A stretch of 64,000 nt of DNA from Euleptes europaea (GCF_029931775.1 NC_079325.1:50452286-50516285), one strand, 5' to 3'. Positions 47,316 through 62,337 are shown, counted from the stretch's first letter. The notes: a model not told the origin generated them from the letters alone. Made by a program: numbers and translations.

Positions 47316-47519
47316 GTTGCTAGAGTTGGTGTATCTAACAAGAACAGTTTCTACACCTTACGGAGAGTGTTCCCAAAATATGAATAATCCACCCCATCTA
47401 TAAATGGATGGCAACCTTCTAAAATAGGGTTTAGCAACCAGCGACCTATGGGCCAAATCCGAAGGATACTGTTTGCCCCTTTCCCAGTTTCAAGTCCAGT
47501 TGCAAGTGAGGTATACGGA

Positions 47520-48394
47520 TAGGGTTGCCAGGTCCCTCTCCGCCACCAGTGGGAGGTTTTTGGGGCGGAGCCTGAGGAAGGCAGGGTTTGGGGAGGGGAG
47601 GGACTTCAATGCCGTAGAGTCCAATTGCCAAAGCGGCCCTTTTCTCCAGGGGAACTGATCTCTTTCGCCTGGAGATCCGTCGTAATAGTAGGAGATCTCC
47701 AGCTAGCACCTGGAGGTTTAAATAAAACAGTAGTAGGCTAAAGAGGATAGAATGAGGAAATAGACAATGAGATGCAAGCAGCGAAAACAGCAAAAGCTGT
47801 AACTATATTACAAGTGACAACGAGTACAACGAAGTACACCAAAGCTAAGCAACCAGGGTTACAAAGCAGAAAAGTGACAATGAGCAAAAAAACAGCACGT
47901 AGCTGATGAAAGATATAAAGAATACGTTGAGTGACCGTCTGGTCAATTACAGTTTGTCTTCAGGCAACGGAGATGCAGATGGTAACGCGGCTCCGGACGT
48001 TTTCCAGCGTTTTCGCTACAAAAGTAGCTTCATCAGCCAAAAAGGCTAAATATTACTATTCCTAGGATTAATATGGAGCTCCCTCACGGGCTGCTATCTT
48101 GATGAATCATGCATTCTTCATGAATCACGTATTCTTTATATCTTTCATCAGCTACGTGCTGTTTTTTTGCTCATTGTCACTTTTCTGCTTTGTAACCCTG
48201 GTTGCTTAGCTTTGGTGTACATTGTACTCGTTGTCACTTGTAATATAGTTACAGCTTTTGCTGTTTTCGCTGCTTGCATCTCATTGTCTATTTCCTCATT
48301 ATTCTATTCTCTTTAGCCTGCTACTGCTTTATTTAAGCCTATACTTTTTACAGTAGAGTGAGTTATTTGTAGTACCTGGAGGTTGGCAACCCTA
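47520..48394 (+). mobile_element. Short hAT-type MITE split by a fold-back insert
   Basis: TAGGGTTGCCAGG to GGTTGGCAACCCTA; outer flanks TATACGGA and TATATGAA match at 6 of 8. The insert occupies 47719-48370, at the same MITE position as in the 45.1-kb copy. Confidence 0.82.
47719..48370 (-). mobile_element. Fold-back Penelope-like insertion with hammerhead-like core
   Basis: Arms 47718-47927 and 48127-48336 are inverted repeats of about 210 bp, over 95 percent alike. The 199-bp spacer holds, on the minus strand, CTGATGA (48036-48030), helix GCTAC/GTAGC with a TTTT loop, and GAAA (48014-48011). Direct repeats AG(C/T)ACCTGGAGGTT flank the insert. Confidence 0.65.
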
Positions 48395-48699
48395 TATATG
48401 AAGGATGGAGGGGTGTTTGTAGCCACAGTGGTAATGGAGGCCTCATGGCCCATCATTCTCCAACTCAAACTGCCCCACCAGCTTAAAAAAAAAATCATTG
48501 CTGACCAAGCCCATAAAATGTCCATCCTATCAATATTTTCCAGGATTCCAGGCCGCCAATCTAGCTTGATTGTTGTGGCTGTGAGATGGCCCATATGTTC
48601 TGGGCTGTAGGAGGGCAGATCACATCAGCGAATACTCCTCCACGCAACTCCCAGCACATAGAAAGTTAGCATGCCAGGGAGGGAAATGAGCCTAGAATC

Positions 48700-50300
48700 T
48701 TCCCCCCTGAAAGGCTAGATTTTTATATGCAGGATTTTGTGTTTTGTATGGAGGAACGTCCAGCCTGAAGCCCGGACATGCTTGCCCTCTCGGTGAGTCT
48801 GCTGTCCTGATTTTCTCCTTTTCCCTGGGCCACTGAGCAGACAACAGCAATTTGTTGTTTTTAAGATCCTGAAAAACATCCCCTGGCCTGAGCTGCACCA
48901 ATGGGAGCCTTCAGATGCAATTATTGGCAGATCAAAGGGCTTGGTGGTGGGTCCCTTTGGGGATGCCCCTCCTCCTTCCCTCTCCGAAAGGGACTCCCCA
49001 TATATGGAACCGGCTCTGGCAGGCAGGGAAGGTTTACGTTCCCTCTTGCAGGCGAGATAGCGCACTTGATCTCAGCGCAGCTGGCCTTCGCCCCCATCCA
49101 CCCCCCCATCCACCCCTCCCCTGCAAGGCAGGCAAGTACTGGTACGGCCTGGCCTTGCTGGGAACTTCATGGCACTCGGAGATTGGCCTTCTGAGCACAG
49201 CCATCGGCAAACACGCCCATCAATTATTAATAAAGCCCAGGAAACCGAATCCCGGCGGATGGGACAGGTCGCTCTCCAGGGACTCGGAGAGAGGAGAGGC
49301 ATTCCCCCAGTTTGGGCAACATCTGTTTGCATGGAGGGCCTGGGGCGGGAGAGCTCGCCCTTCCTGGCCTGGAGCAAAGGTCGCTGAAGAGGAAAGGCCA
49401 CACGGAGGACCCAGGTAAGGTGAACACTCCCCAAGCGAAGCCTTACGTGGCAAGCATTTGCGGACCCAGCAGGCATCCCTGTGTCCACTGGGCAGGCAGA
49501 CTGCAAACACGGATTGCCCTGTGCCCACTTGTGCTTGCTGCAATGGACAGTGTAAATTGAACTGTGCCTATCCAAGAAATTCGGGGACATGCCAAGTGCC
49601 AGGGAGCCACAAGAATCCCTAGTCTGTGGCTAAATGACAGATTGCAGATCTGAGAGCAAAATAGACCCCCCATGTTCAGAGGCACTCTACCTCTGAGTCC
49701 CAAAAGCTGGGGCAGACAACTGCAGAGGGATATGGCTTTCATACCCTGGTTGTGAGCTTCTGTTAGGCTTTATGGGAACGTAGTGGACAAGCTGACAACT
49801 CCACCATCAGGGTAGTATTGATGTTTTAATCTGTGTTTAAACATGTCTTTGGTTCTATTTCTAATGTTCGTACACAACAACGATGGAAAGTGTAACTGGG
49901 CCCTCCCTCCCTTGGAAAGAGCCTTGGCTTTCCAGCCGGCTGGCAGCAAGTCAGGGCGAGGAGTTGCCAACAGGAGACTAACACGAGCCGCTAGCTGGGA
50001 GTTTGCTCCTGGAGATGGAGCTGCGGATTTCATCTCTGGATTCCTTAAGTGGCCTTGGGCATTCCAGCTCCCTGTCTCCAAAATAACGAGAATAATTTTC
50101 TTTATAAGGGGTCTTTCCAACCATCAAGTACTGGAGGTAACCTTCCAAAATGCTGTAGAAACAGCAAAAGAAACTGCCCAGGGGTTGTTTGAAAGACAAG
50201 CAATCATGAATTAAAAATGCTTAGGAAATTAGCAGGGCCGCGGCACGCGTTCTCTTCACTCCGCAAGCGGGTTGACAGGTCCCCCCTGGCTGCAGGAAGG
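48700..50300 (+). other. Unique intergenic sequence between UCK1 and PRRT1B
   Basis: Mostly free of recognisable repeats and G+C-richer near 49.0-49.5 kb. CAG|GTAAGG at about 49,414 would make a good splice donor, so a non-coding first exon of PRRT1B could sit here, but nothing proves it. Frames of 100-170 codons on both strands resemble nothing known. Confidence 0.35.
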
Positions 50301-50307
50301 GGGTGGG

Positions 50308-50514
50308 GGGTATGGTTGCCAGATCCAGGTTTGGGAACTCCTGGAGATTTGGAGGTGGAGCTTGGGGAGCACAGAGACCTCAGTGGGGTACAACGCCATA
50401 GAGTTCACCCTCCAAGGCATCGGTTTTCTCCGGGGGGGGGGATTTCTGTAGTCTTGAGGTGGGCTGTAATTCTGGAGGGTCCCCATGTCCTACCTGGAGG
50501 CTGGCATCCCTAGG
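50308..50514 (+). mobile_element. Short hAT-type MITE, variant
   Basis: ATGGTTGCCAGATCCAGG to CTGGAGGCTGGCATCCCTA with the family body. Confidence 0.6.
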
Positions 50515-50697
50515 CTGCGTGCATGATTTATGTACTCTCCAAAACCATAGAAAAGCAGAATGCCAGGAAAAGGAACATGTGGCTAAAACACTTTTCGTGC
50601 ACAATTACCACGTTATGATCTATATAGGAGTTTCATATTAATCCCTAAACGGAGGGGTCTTTCCAGCAGCAGGCCCTCTGTAATGTTTGACTAGATA

Positions 50698-50820
50698 TAT
50701 TGTCGAAGGCTTTCACGGTCAGAGTTCATCGGTTCTTGTAGGCTGTCCGGGCTGTGTAACCGTAGTCTTGGAAAATACCAAGACCACCGTTACACAGCCT
50801 GGATAGCCTACAAGAACCGA
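50698..50820. mobile_element. Penelope-like end, two tails in inverted orientation
   Basis: A 123-bp insert flanked by a perfect 12-bp duplication TTTGACTAGATA (50686-50697, 50821-50832). CGGTTCTTGTAGGCTGTCC on the left is inverted as CCTACAAGAACCG on the right; both match the last 45 bp of 22250-22611. Confidence 0.7.
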
Positions 50821-50869
50821 TTTGACTAGATAGTTTGGCTGAGAAAAGCCATGCCGACACGCTGGCATC

Positions 50870-51175
50870 CTATCTTGGAACACATGTTGTAAGCTATATG
50901 CTGCCTGTCACGTCATACGTAAGCTGTATGCTACTATGATATATGTCATTGAGTAAGTGCATGGCAGAATTCCGACGTATGAAGAAGTCTGAGGATGAAA
51001 CGGATTACTTCTAGAATACCGTCTTTTTGCTGTCTTTTGCTGTGTGGTTCGCCTTGCAAAATTGTTCTGTGACCATTCTTCAGACTTTATTGATGTTTGT
51101 ATTCTATATATAACTCTGGTGGACTTCTTTATATTTGTGGTCCCTCCACCTCTCCTTCATATCTTCCCGGGGTGA
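50870..51175 (+). mobile_element. Penelope-like fragment (tentative)
   Basis: ATGAAGAAG, a weak helix and GATGAAACGG at about 50980-51003 give a poor hammerhead-like match, followed by an AT-rich tail. No target duplication was found. Confidence 0.3.
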
Positions 51176-51261
51176 CCAGGGCCCCTGAAATCCCTCCCCC
51201 CCCAGTTCCTCACCTTCTCAGCAGTTCGGGCTGAGAAAAGAGAATTGTTTTTATTTGAAGT

Positions 51262-51424
51262 CTACCCAGCTTGCTGGGGGTAAAGGGAAGATGACTGGGG
51301 AAGGCAATGGGCAACCACCCTGTAAACGTAGTCTGCTTAGTAAACGTCGGGATGTGACATCATCACATGGGTCAGGAATGACCTGGTGCTTGCTCAGGGG
51401 ACTACCTTTGCCTTTTTAAAACAC
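51262..51424 (+). mobile_element. SINE tail, ACCTTT type
   Basis: CCAGCTTGCTGGGGGTAAAG, AACGTCGGGATGTGACATCA, GGGGACTACCTTTGCC: same body and tail as 10671-10845, head missing. Confidence 0.7.
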
Positions 51425-51425
51425 A

Positions 51426-51600
51426 GGTGGCATGGTATAGCTCGATCTTGGAAGCTAAGCCGAATCAGTTCTTGGATTGGAGACCACCAAGGAAGACTCT
51501 GCAGAGGAAGGCAATGGCAAACCACCTCTGCTTCTCACTTGCCTAGAAAGCCCCGTGCTGGGGTTGCCATAAGTCGGTTGCGACTTGATGGCCCTTACAT
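51426..51600 (+). mobile_element. 5S-headed SINE
   Basis: GCTCGATCTTGGAAGCTAAG, GGATTGGAGACCACC, AGGCAATGGCAAACCACCTC, GGTTGCGACTTGATGGCCC. Confidence 0.75.
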
Positions 51601-51806
51601 ATGTTATCATATCACAGAAGTGATGAGGCCAGGCAGGCCCCTTTGGGGAGGGCATCTTTTCCATGGGGTGCCACAACTAAAAAGGCCCTGATGTTGTCTG
51701 CTCCCTTCCAGAGAACAGGGCACCCCAAGCAGGCAACACATCATGTTTTGCTTCAATGTGCTTTACATGTGATTGTCAACCCCACTGGATGTTGCTTTTC
51801 TTACAG

Positions 51807-55080
<3,274 letters not shown>

Positions 55081-55439
55081 TCCTGGATGGCCGCATCTGC
55101 CTCGGTCCCTCTAGAAAGCACCGCTCCTTTTCAAACACACTTTGGGCCGAAGCACACAGAGGTGGAGCCGCTGTGGCAATTCAAGGCCACAAGCCACGGT
55201 TGGCCATGCAGAATTGGGAGTGGATTCCAGAATTGGCTCCTTGGCCTGTCCCTCAATCACAGTAGGCTGGCCCGCCAACTCTACTAGCAGAAAAATGCAG
55301 CTCTTACAAGCCGGGGGTGGGGGGAGACACCAAAGAAACGATGCAAAGTTCAAATGCATTGGGGGAGGCGAATGGAAGCTTTGAAGAGCCGGAGCTGTGG
55401 GCGGTTGTACCCAAATCTAGATCTGAAGGGCGTGTTGAA

Positions 55440-55885
55440 CACACATGAACATTTATGGCACTGCCTTGTACTGAATCAGGCCTTTGGCCCATCGAGGTCA
55501 GTACTGTTGACTCAGGCTGGCAGCAGCTCTCCAGGGTCTCAAGTAAAGGTCTTTCACATCATTTGCTGCCTGATCCTTTTGTAGGTTTGCCAGCTCCGGG
55601 TTGGGAAATACCTGGAGATTTTGGGCGGGGAGTCTGAGGAGGGCGTGATTTGGGGAGGGGAGGGACTTCCGTGGGGTATAATGCCAGATAGTCCACCTAC
55701 CAAAGCGGCCATTTTTCTCCAGCTGAACTGATCTCTGTCCCCTGGAGATCAGTTATAATAGCGGGAGATCTTCAGCCGCCACCTGGAAGTTGGCAACCCT
55801 ATCCTTTTGACTGGAGATGCCAGGGATTGAACCTGGGACCTTCTGCATACCAAGCAGAGGCTGTTGCACTAGCCACAGGCCCTCG
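55440..55885 (-). mobile_element. tRNA-Ala-like SINE (reverse) split by MITE
   Basis: ACATGAACATTTATGGCACT to CTGATCCTTTTG, then, after the MITE, TCCTTTTGACTGGAGATGCC to CACTAGCCACAGGCCC. Confidence 0.82.
55582..55801 (+). mobile_element. Short hAT-type MITE in SINE, perfect duplication
   Basis: TAGGTTTGCCAGCTCCGGG to GTTGGCAACCCTA with 8-bp duplication TCCTTTTG (55574-55581, 55802-55809). Confidence 0.9.
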
Positions 55886-56194
55886 TCTTGGTGGTCTCCA
55901 GCACCAAATCTCTGATGTCAGTAGCCTTAGCTGTAAGTAGGGGTTCAGCGTCACACACCCCATTGCCAGAAGGCAGCTCTGGCCTACGCCCACTGAAGCC
56001 CAGGTGGCTTCCATTTGCCAGGCCTCAGCCCTTGAAGTCCTTGGTTCAAGTCCCAGAGTTCAGAGACCCTTCCTCTTTTCTCATCCCCATGGTTTTACTT
56101 CCTCGGCCTTGGGTGGCCCATGTGAGGGCAGCAAGCCAGGATAGAAATGGTACAAATCAATCAGTCAATCAGAGCGATGTGGCACTGGTAGGTT

Positions 56195-56340
56195 TACTGG
56201 ATGCCCGTCTTTGGAGGTCTTTAAGCAGAGATTGGATGGCCGCCTGCCGGGAGCGCTTTGATTGTGGGATCCTGCGTGGCAGGGGGTTGGACTGGATGGC
56301 CCTTGTGGTCTCTTCCAACCTTGTGTGATTTTGTGATGCA
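56195..56340 (+). mobile_element. CR1-type LINE 3' end
   Basis: GGAGGTCTTTAAGCAGAGAT, TGGATGGCCGCCTGCC, GGTTGGACTGGATGGCCCTT, TTCCAACCTTGTGTG. Confidence 0.8.
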
Positions 56341-56849
56341 CACGTGTGACCCCCCAAAACACACGTGGGAAGAAAGATACCCTCCTTTTCATAATAAGAT
56401 TTTAGTGGAATATTCAGAGCACCTTGGGAGATGAATTCCTGAAAACATTCAACTTTCATTTCAAGAAAACAAAAGTTTCTATTCCTCTTGGAGAGTAAAA
56501 AAATAAGAAAGAAAAGTAACCAGAGCAGTCTGCTTGAAGTTATATACAGCACAACCTATCAAAGGGTTGAATTTTCAAATGTGCAAAATAATTCTCATAA
56601 CTTCTTTGATATGTTCAAGGCCTGAGTATATTTTCTTACCGCACAAAGTGACCCACATTTTGGCTGGACGCAAAACAGCAGGGAAGTTACCAACTGTCAA
56701 GATTTAGAAGGGAGCAGGGGCAGGAAGGGGGTGGGCTGAAGAAATTGAACACCAGGAGAAAACGAAAAGAACACCCAAGGTGGGGTGGCTCGTTTTCAGC
56801 TGACGGGAACCAGACAGAAGAGGGCAGCGTAGTTTGAAAATTGATCAAA

Positions 56850-57160
56850 GAGCTCCAGCGTGGTGTAGTGGCCAAGAGCGGTGGTTTGGAGCAGTGGACT
56901 CTGATCTGGAGGAGCGGGTTTGATTCCCCACTCCTCCACATGAGCGGCAGACACTAATCTGGAGAACCAGGTTGGTTTCCCCACTCCTACCCATGAAGCC
57001 AGCTGGGTGACCTTGGACTAGTCACACACTCTCAGCCCCACCTACCTCACAGGGTGTCTGTTGTGGGGAGGGGAAGGGAAGGTGATTGTAAGCCGGTTTG
57101 ATTCTTCCTTAAGTGGCAGAGAAAGTCAGCATATAAAAACCAACTCCTCCTCCTCCTCCT
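56850..57160 (+). mobile_element. tRNA-derived SINE, GTGGTTAAGAGC type, long
   Basis: CTCCAGCGTGGTGTAGTGGC, GGGTTTGATTCCCC, the doubled CACTCCT segment, TATAAAAACCAACTCC then (TCC)n. Confidence 0.82.
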
Positions 57161-57611
57161 TCAAGAGGCACAAGAGCTGGCTGTTATCATTATTTAAAAT
57201 GTGGCCCTGGGAGGCTACGCACACTCTGCCTTCCCTACCCTCACAATCCTGGCACATGCAAAGGATTTCTAGGTGAGGATCAGAAAGGCTCAATCAGGCT
57301 CCCAAAAAAGAACGGGCTCTCAGGATGGATCCAGCTGCTGCCCAATGGAAGGGCCAGGTGGACTCTCAAGGCTGAAGGGAGGAGGAGGGGCTTAAGCCCT
57401 ACTAAGGGGTCATGGGAAATTCTGTTCCCTCCAATCCCACGAAATCCTAAACATGCTGATTTAGGAGACACTCTTAACTCATCTGTTCCTGCATCGTTTC
57501 ATCATTCACAATATTTCAGGTTGGCAGCTGACGCCACAAGGGATATAACTGACCTACCCAGTCACCCAGAGGCAGAGAGATGTGGCAGCTAGAACAACAG
57601 GACATCTGTTG

Positions 57612-57860
57612 ACAGACAGCGTGGTGTAGTGGTTAAGAACGGTGGTTTGGAGTGGTGGACTCTAACCTGGAGAACCAAGTTTGATTCCCCACTCCTCCAC
57701 ATGAGCGGAGGAGGCTAATCTCGTGAACCGGGTTGGCTTCTCCACTCCTACGCATGAAGCCAGCTGGGTGACCTTGGGCAAGTCACAGCTCTCTTAGAGC
57801 TCTCTCAGTGGTAAAGTCGGCATATAAAAACCAACTCTTCTTCATCATCATCATCTGGGC
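57612..57860 (+). mobile_element. tRNA-derived SINE, GTGGTTAAGAGC type, long, shortened
   Basis: AGCGTGGTGTAGTGGTTAAG, AGTTTGATTCCCC, GGTTGGCTTCTCCACTCC, TATAAAAACCAACTCTTC then (TCA)n. Part of the right half is deleted. Confidence 0.8.
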
Positions 57861-58348
57861 AGAAAACTTGGGGAATGGCGGACATCTTCTCACCTTTCGG
57901 GTTGCCAGCTGACCCAAACGACAGAGCATAGTATGCTCATCTACCTTTCACAACAGCTAGATGTACTGAAACCATCAGGAAAGAATTTTCATAGCAGGGT
58001 GACATGTACTTCCAGCTGCCTGCCTCGGTACTTCAAGCCACTGGTTGTTAAAAGCTGTTTCAGGGTCTGTTAAAAACGTTGTCAACCCTCTTCTCCTACC
58101 CAGAGTGGTCCTCCAGCAAAGCTAGATGTGAAGTAGAGATTTAAGGCTACATTTTCAGCACGGACAACAACGTTTTTTTTAAAGACAACCTAGTACACTT
58201 CCAGACTGCCCCCAAATACCAAAATTCAAACCAACTCCAAAGAAGTACTTCAAACTATGGCCAGCAGAGGGAAGGGTTTCCTCTGCAAAGCAGGATGCAG
58301 ACGCCCATTCCTCAGCAGAGGCAGGTAACTTGCAGTCTAGCCAGCCAC

Positions 58349-58564
58349 GAGGGTTGCCAACCTCCAGGTGGTGGCTGGAGATCTCCTGCTATTGCAACTG
58401 ATCTCCAGCCAATAGAGATCAGTTCCCCTGGAAAAAATAGCCGCTTTGGCAATTGGACTCTATGGCATTATAAGGTGGACTTTATGGCATTGAAGTCCTT
58501 CCCAAACCCCACCCTCCACCTCCAAAATCTCCAAGTATTTCCCAACCTGGAGCTGGCAACCCTA
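58349..58564 (-). mobile_element. Short hAT-type MITE
   Basis: AGGGTTGCCAACCTCCAGG to GAGCTGGCAACCCTA; flanks CCAGCCAC and CCAGTAGC match at 6 of 8. Confidence 0.82.
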
Positions 58565-59924
58565 CCAGTAGCAAGGGATGACCGTTGCTGATTGCACACT
58601 CTTCAAGGGCAGCTCCATGTAGAGCACATTGCAGCAGTGCAATCTACATGTTACCAGGGCATGTACCTTAGTGGCAAGATCTTTCCTGCTCAGGAAGGGC
58701 AGCAGCTGGCTCACAGCTGAAGCTGGCGAAAGGAACCCCTGGCTGCTCCTGCCACCTGTTTATCCAACTAGAGGCCTGGGCCCGGCAGCACCCACTCCCC
58801 AAGCTACAAACCTGTTCATTTAGGGGGAGTGCAACCCCATCCATGTGTCTCAATCCTGACAGAACAGAGCTGCTACTGGTGGGAAGGTTTGCTCAGGAAT
58901 TAAGTTTCAGTTTGATAGCCCTCATCCATCCTAAAACTGCCTCCAGGCACCTGTTCACAGTTTCCGTAGTCCTCCCTGTGATCTGCTGGAAGGAAGAGGT
59001 AAAATACACAGGTCACGCTTTGACACACAGGAGCCTGTTCAAGCAATCCACGCCCCCCTTTCAGCAAGATCGATTGAGAGGGCGCAGCATGGCCCCAGGG
59101 GTGCTTGTGGGGCTCGATTCTGCACCCTCCCCAGCTGAAGACTTTATGCCCTAAACAAGTGAACCGACAACCAGGAACCAGTCAGAGAAATGTTGCAGTC
59201 AAAGAGGAAGCCACACCGGAGGGAGAAACGTGGGTTCGATTGTCACTTTAATCTTGGCGACCAACGCATGCACCGTAAACTGGATGATCGAGGCTGGGTT
59301 CTTCAACCACATTTATTACTGTTATTTTTTGTTTCTTTAATATAAAAAGTAACAGGTTTTGAAATGCTTCTGCGAGAAGGTGCCGCTACCAGGACTGGAT
59401 TTGTTATAAATACACAATGCAAGGTTGGAAGAGTCTCGTTGGCAAAACCACAAAAGTCAATCCGGGGTAATTTGAAAAAGGTAAACACACCGTTAAAACT
59501 CCCCAACAGCCAGCTGTACAGATCCCAAAATCTAACTCCTCCCTTTCCTGCCCTGCCTTTGGTTTTCCTCTTCATCCAAACTCTAGCAGAGGGAAAGACC
59601 ACAACGGCAAACCATTAAAAAAAGAAAAAAAGAAAACCTAAGGACAGACAATTTGAAGTGGTGACTTTTCACAGCAAACCCAACTTTTCTGTGCAGTGTT
59701 TGTCTCGCTGTCTAGTTCTGGTCAGCAATTAGCCTCTGATGAAGAACTAGATTTGGAACGGAGCGGGGGCCGTGGGTGGGCTAGGTGCACCTACTCTCCC
59801 CTGGGGATGCAAGACTTGGGCAAAGGGCGATCTTGAGCCTGTTCTCCAGAGCTGTTCAAGAAGATTCCTCCCCTAACAAACCTCAACTGCTCACCTCCTA
59901 CCCACCTCCTACGATGGTTTCACG

Positions 59925-60030
59925 GGGTAGCCGCGTCGGTCTGCAGTAGAAGAGCAAGATTTGAGTCCAGTCGCTTATCCTCCGAAAATCTTCTTGGTCT
60001 CTAAGGTGCTACTGCACTCGAATCTAGCTT
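59925..60030 (+). repeat. Dispersed GAGTCCAGTAGCA repeat
   Basis: TGCAGTAGAAGAGCAAGATT, GAGTCCAGTCGCTTATCCTC, AAAATCTTCTTGGTCTCTAA, GTGCTACTGCACTCGAATC; both arms with the middle lost. Confidence 0.55.
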
Positions 60031-60113
60031 TCCTAATGTTTCCTTACCAATCCTCGAAAATGGGTGAGAACACACTAGCAAAACATAAGTCTGTTTACCA
60101 ATAGCTTCTCCTA

Positions 60114-60400
60114 GGCCCTTTATGCAGGGACGTTTCCCCGTGGCCACCCCTGCCAACTGCTCCGGGGATTCCTTTTGATTATGCATGCCTTTCCCGCCCG
60201 TCAGAGGTCACCTCGCTCCCCCCGTGTGTTTTGCCCACATTTTCCAGATTCTGGCTAAAACAGCATCTGGAAATCACGGGCAAAACGTGCGGGGAGAGCA
60301 AGGCGACCTCTGACGGGCGGGAAAGGCATGCATAATCAAAAAGAAGCCCCGAAGCAGTCGGCGGGGGTGGCCGCGGGGAAACGTCCTTGCACAAAGGGCC
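60114..60400. mobile_element. Snap-back MITE, copy 2
   Basis: 287 bp folding on itself: GGCCCTTTATGCAGGGACG, TTTGATTATGCATGCC, CCGTCAGAGGTCACCTCGC on the left against the complement on the right to AAAGGGCC. CTA left and TTA right are compatible with a Harbinger-type TWA duplication, weakly. Confidence 0.75.
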
Positions 60401-60409
60401 TTAATCTCA

Positions 60410-60598
60410 CGCATAAAGCTGCCTTATACTGAGTCAGACCTTGGTCTGCCAAGGCCCTTCTTGTCCACTCTGTCTGGCAGCAGGTCTCCCATCAGAGACT
60501 ACATGTTCCTCTGAAGTGGCGATATCCGGGATTATGTCTGGGACCTTCTGCATGCGAAGTGGGTGCTCCACCCACTGAGCCACGGCCACACCTCTACC
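60410..60598 (-). mobile_element. tRNA-Ala-like SINE (reverse), worn
   Basis: CATAAAGCTGCCTTATACTG, GGGACCTTCTGCATGCGAAG, CACTGAGCCACGGCC. The B-box half has decayed. Confidence 0.7.
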
Positions 60599-60814
60599 TC
60601 ACATGTCATTGGCAAAAGAGGTTCCTTAAACAATGTGCAACTCAGGAGGAAAACTGAAATGAGACCCAAGCGGGCCCACAAAACACCATTACAGACGGCA
60701 ACTTATTGCTTGCTGCTTTAAATAATAATCTCAGTGTCAAGGCAGGCATGACGCTGGAAGAATTCCCCCTCTGGAGGGGCAGGGTGGAGGGTTTTGCAGC
60801 TCGTGTTTTGTGTA

Positions 60815-61024
60815 GGGGCTGTGGCTCAGTGGCAGAGCATCTGCTTGGCATGCAGAAGGTCCCAGGTTCAATCCCCGGCATCTCCAGTTAAAGGGACTAG
60901 GCAAGTAGGTGATGGGAAAGATCTCCGCCAGAGACCCTGGAGAGCTGCTGCTGATCTGAGTAGACAATACTGACTTGGATGGACCAAGGGTCTGATTCAG
61001 TATAAGGCAGCTTCATGTGTTCAT
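60815..61024 (+). mobile_element. tRNA-Ala-like SINE
   Basis: GGGGCTGTGGCTCAGTGGCA, CTTGGCATGCAGAAGG, GGTTCAATCCCCGG, to AAGGCAGCTTCATGTGTTC. Full copy. Confidence 0.88.
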
Positions 61025-62164
61025 GTGTATTTCTTCTTTCCAATTCTTTTTCAATAGAAAGAGTGGGGAGCAGGGAAATGGTGGCCTCAATTGCTTATGG
61101 TTAGTAGGGTAAAAAGTGAAAAAATATCACTCCCACTTCCCAGATAAATTAGCTAAAACACCAGCCCAGTTCTCTGCTTCTCTTTACACTATGCTTTTTC
61201 AAAGGTTGTCGGCATTAAGGAAAAAGCATGTGCTTTAATGGGAAAGAGCGTCACACCCCGGTTCTTGCAAATGTGGTCCGTAGGGAGAAATAGTCCACCT
61301 GTGCATTACTGAGACCGGTCTGGCCTGCAAACTTGTACCGGGTCAGCCGAGACCGCCTGATTCAGCTGTTAAGTGGCTTCCTCGGTGGGAGTGGCCGGGC
61401 TCCTTTAGCTGGAGCTTCATGACAGCGCACGGGCTGAATCTCTGCCCTGCTTCCACACCCCCGCTGCAGCTCAAGTCCTGACCATGACTAAAAGCGGCAA
61501 CCTCCTTCCCTTGTTACGATTTACAAGGCTTGTTTTGCAAACAGGAGGATTTCCAAGACCGGCTGGCAACAGTGCTGAGATGTATACCAGTGAATTGAGT
61601 GAGAGATATGGTGACTTTTCTCTTTATAGTGTCAAGAAAAAAATTAATTTTCACCCCCCCCTTTTCTTTTAAAGTGTGAAATGGTAGATGAACAGCCAAT
61701 GGCTGTTAAGTCTAGGAAAGGAATAAAGTGCTGAGCTGCGGCAGCAGAGCTGACCTGCAGGCTTGTCTCGCATACCATTTGGCAATACCGGGGAGGGGCA
61801 GGAGAGCGGGCAGGCCTCCTTCCTTGCCGCTCCAGGTTCCAAGACTGCTGGAGCTCGTTCTGAGAGACGGCTGAACAAGAGCGGGGCAGATCTGACTCCT
61901 ACCGAGAGGCTCAACCATTCTCTTGTGTACTTTCGGCTCATTTCAAGGAGGTGTTTAGCCCAGTTCTTGCTTTCCTGCAATAGCCAAACTGATACCCCTG
62001 GAAGGCCCACAAGCAGGGCTGGGGGGAGGGGCAAAATTGCTGTTGTTGCCCCCCCCCCTCCAGAAACCCGGCATTCAGAGGCACACTGCTCCGAACACAG
62101 AGGCTCCGTTTAGCCACTGAGGGTCCCATCCCTCACCAAATTGTCTAATCCCCTTTGAAAGTCT

Positions 62165-62337
62165 TCTAAGCAGGGTCTGCCCTGGCAAGTATTTGGATGG
62201 GAGACTTCCAAGGAATACCAGGGTAGTGACGCGGAGGCAGGCAATGGCAAACCACCTCTGAACATCTCTTGCCTTGAAAACCTCACCAGGGGTCGCCGTA
62301 AGTCAGATGTGACTTGACGGCAGAAAGAAAAGAAAAA
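62165..62337 (+). mobile_element. 5S-headed SINE, head truncated
   Basis: CTAAGCAGGGTCTGCCC, TTGGATGGGAGACTTCC, AGGCAATGGCAAACCACCTC, GTCAGATGTGACTTGACGGC then GAAAGAAAAGAAAAAA. Confidence 0.78.

Noticed and set aside
50980-51010. Fifth hammerhead-like motif
   Set aside because: The CTGANGA box lacks its first base and helix II has only scattered pairs; kept only as a tentative fragment.
60815-60890. tRNA-Ala gene
   Set aside because: A and B boxes are present in this and other copies, but the stems are eroded and each is followed by the same SINE body.
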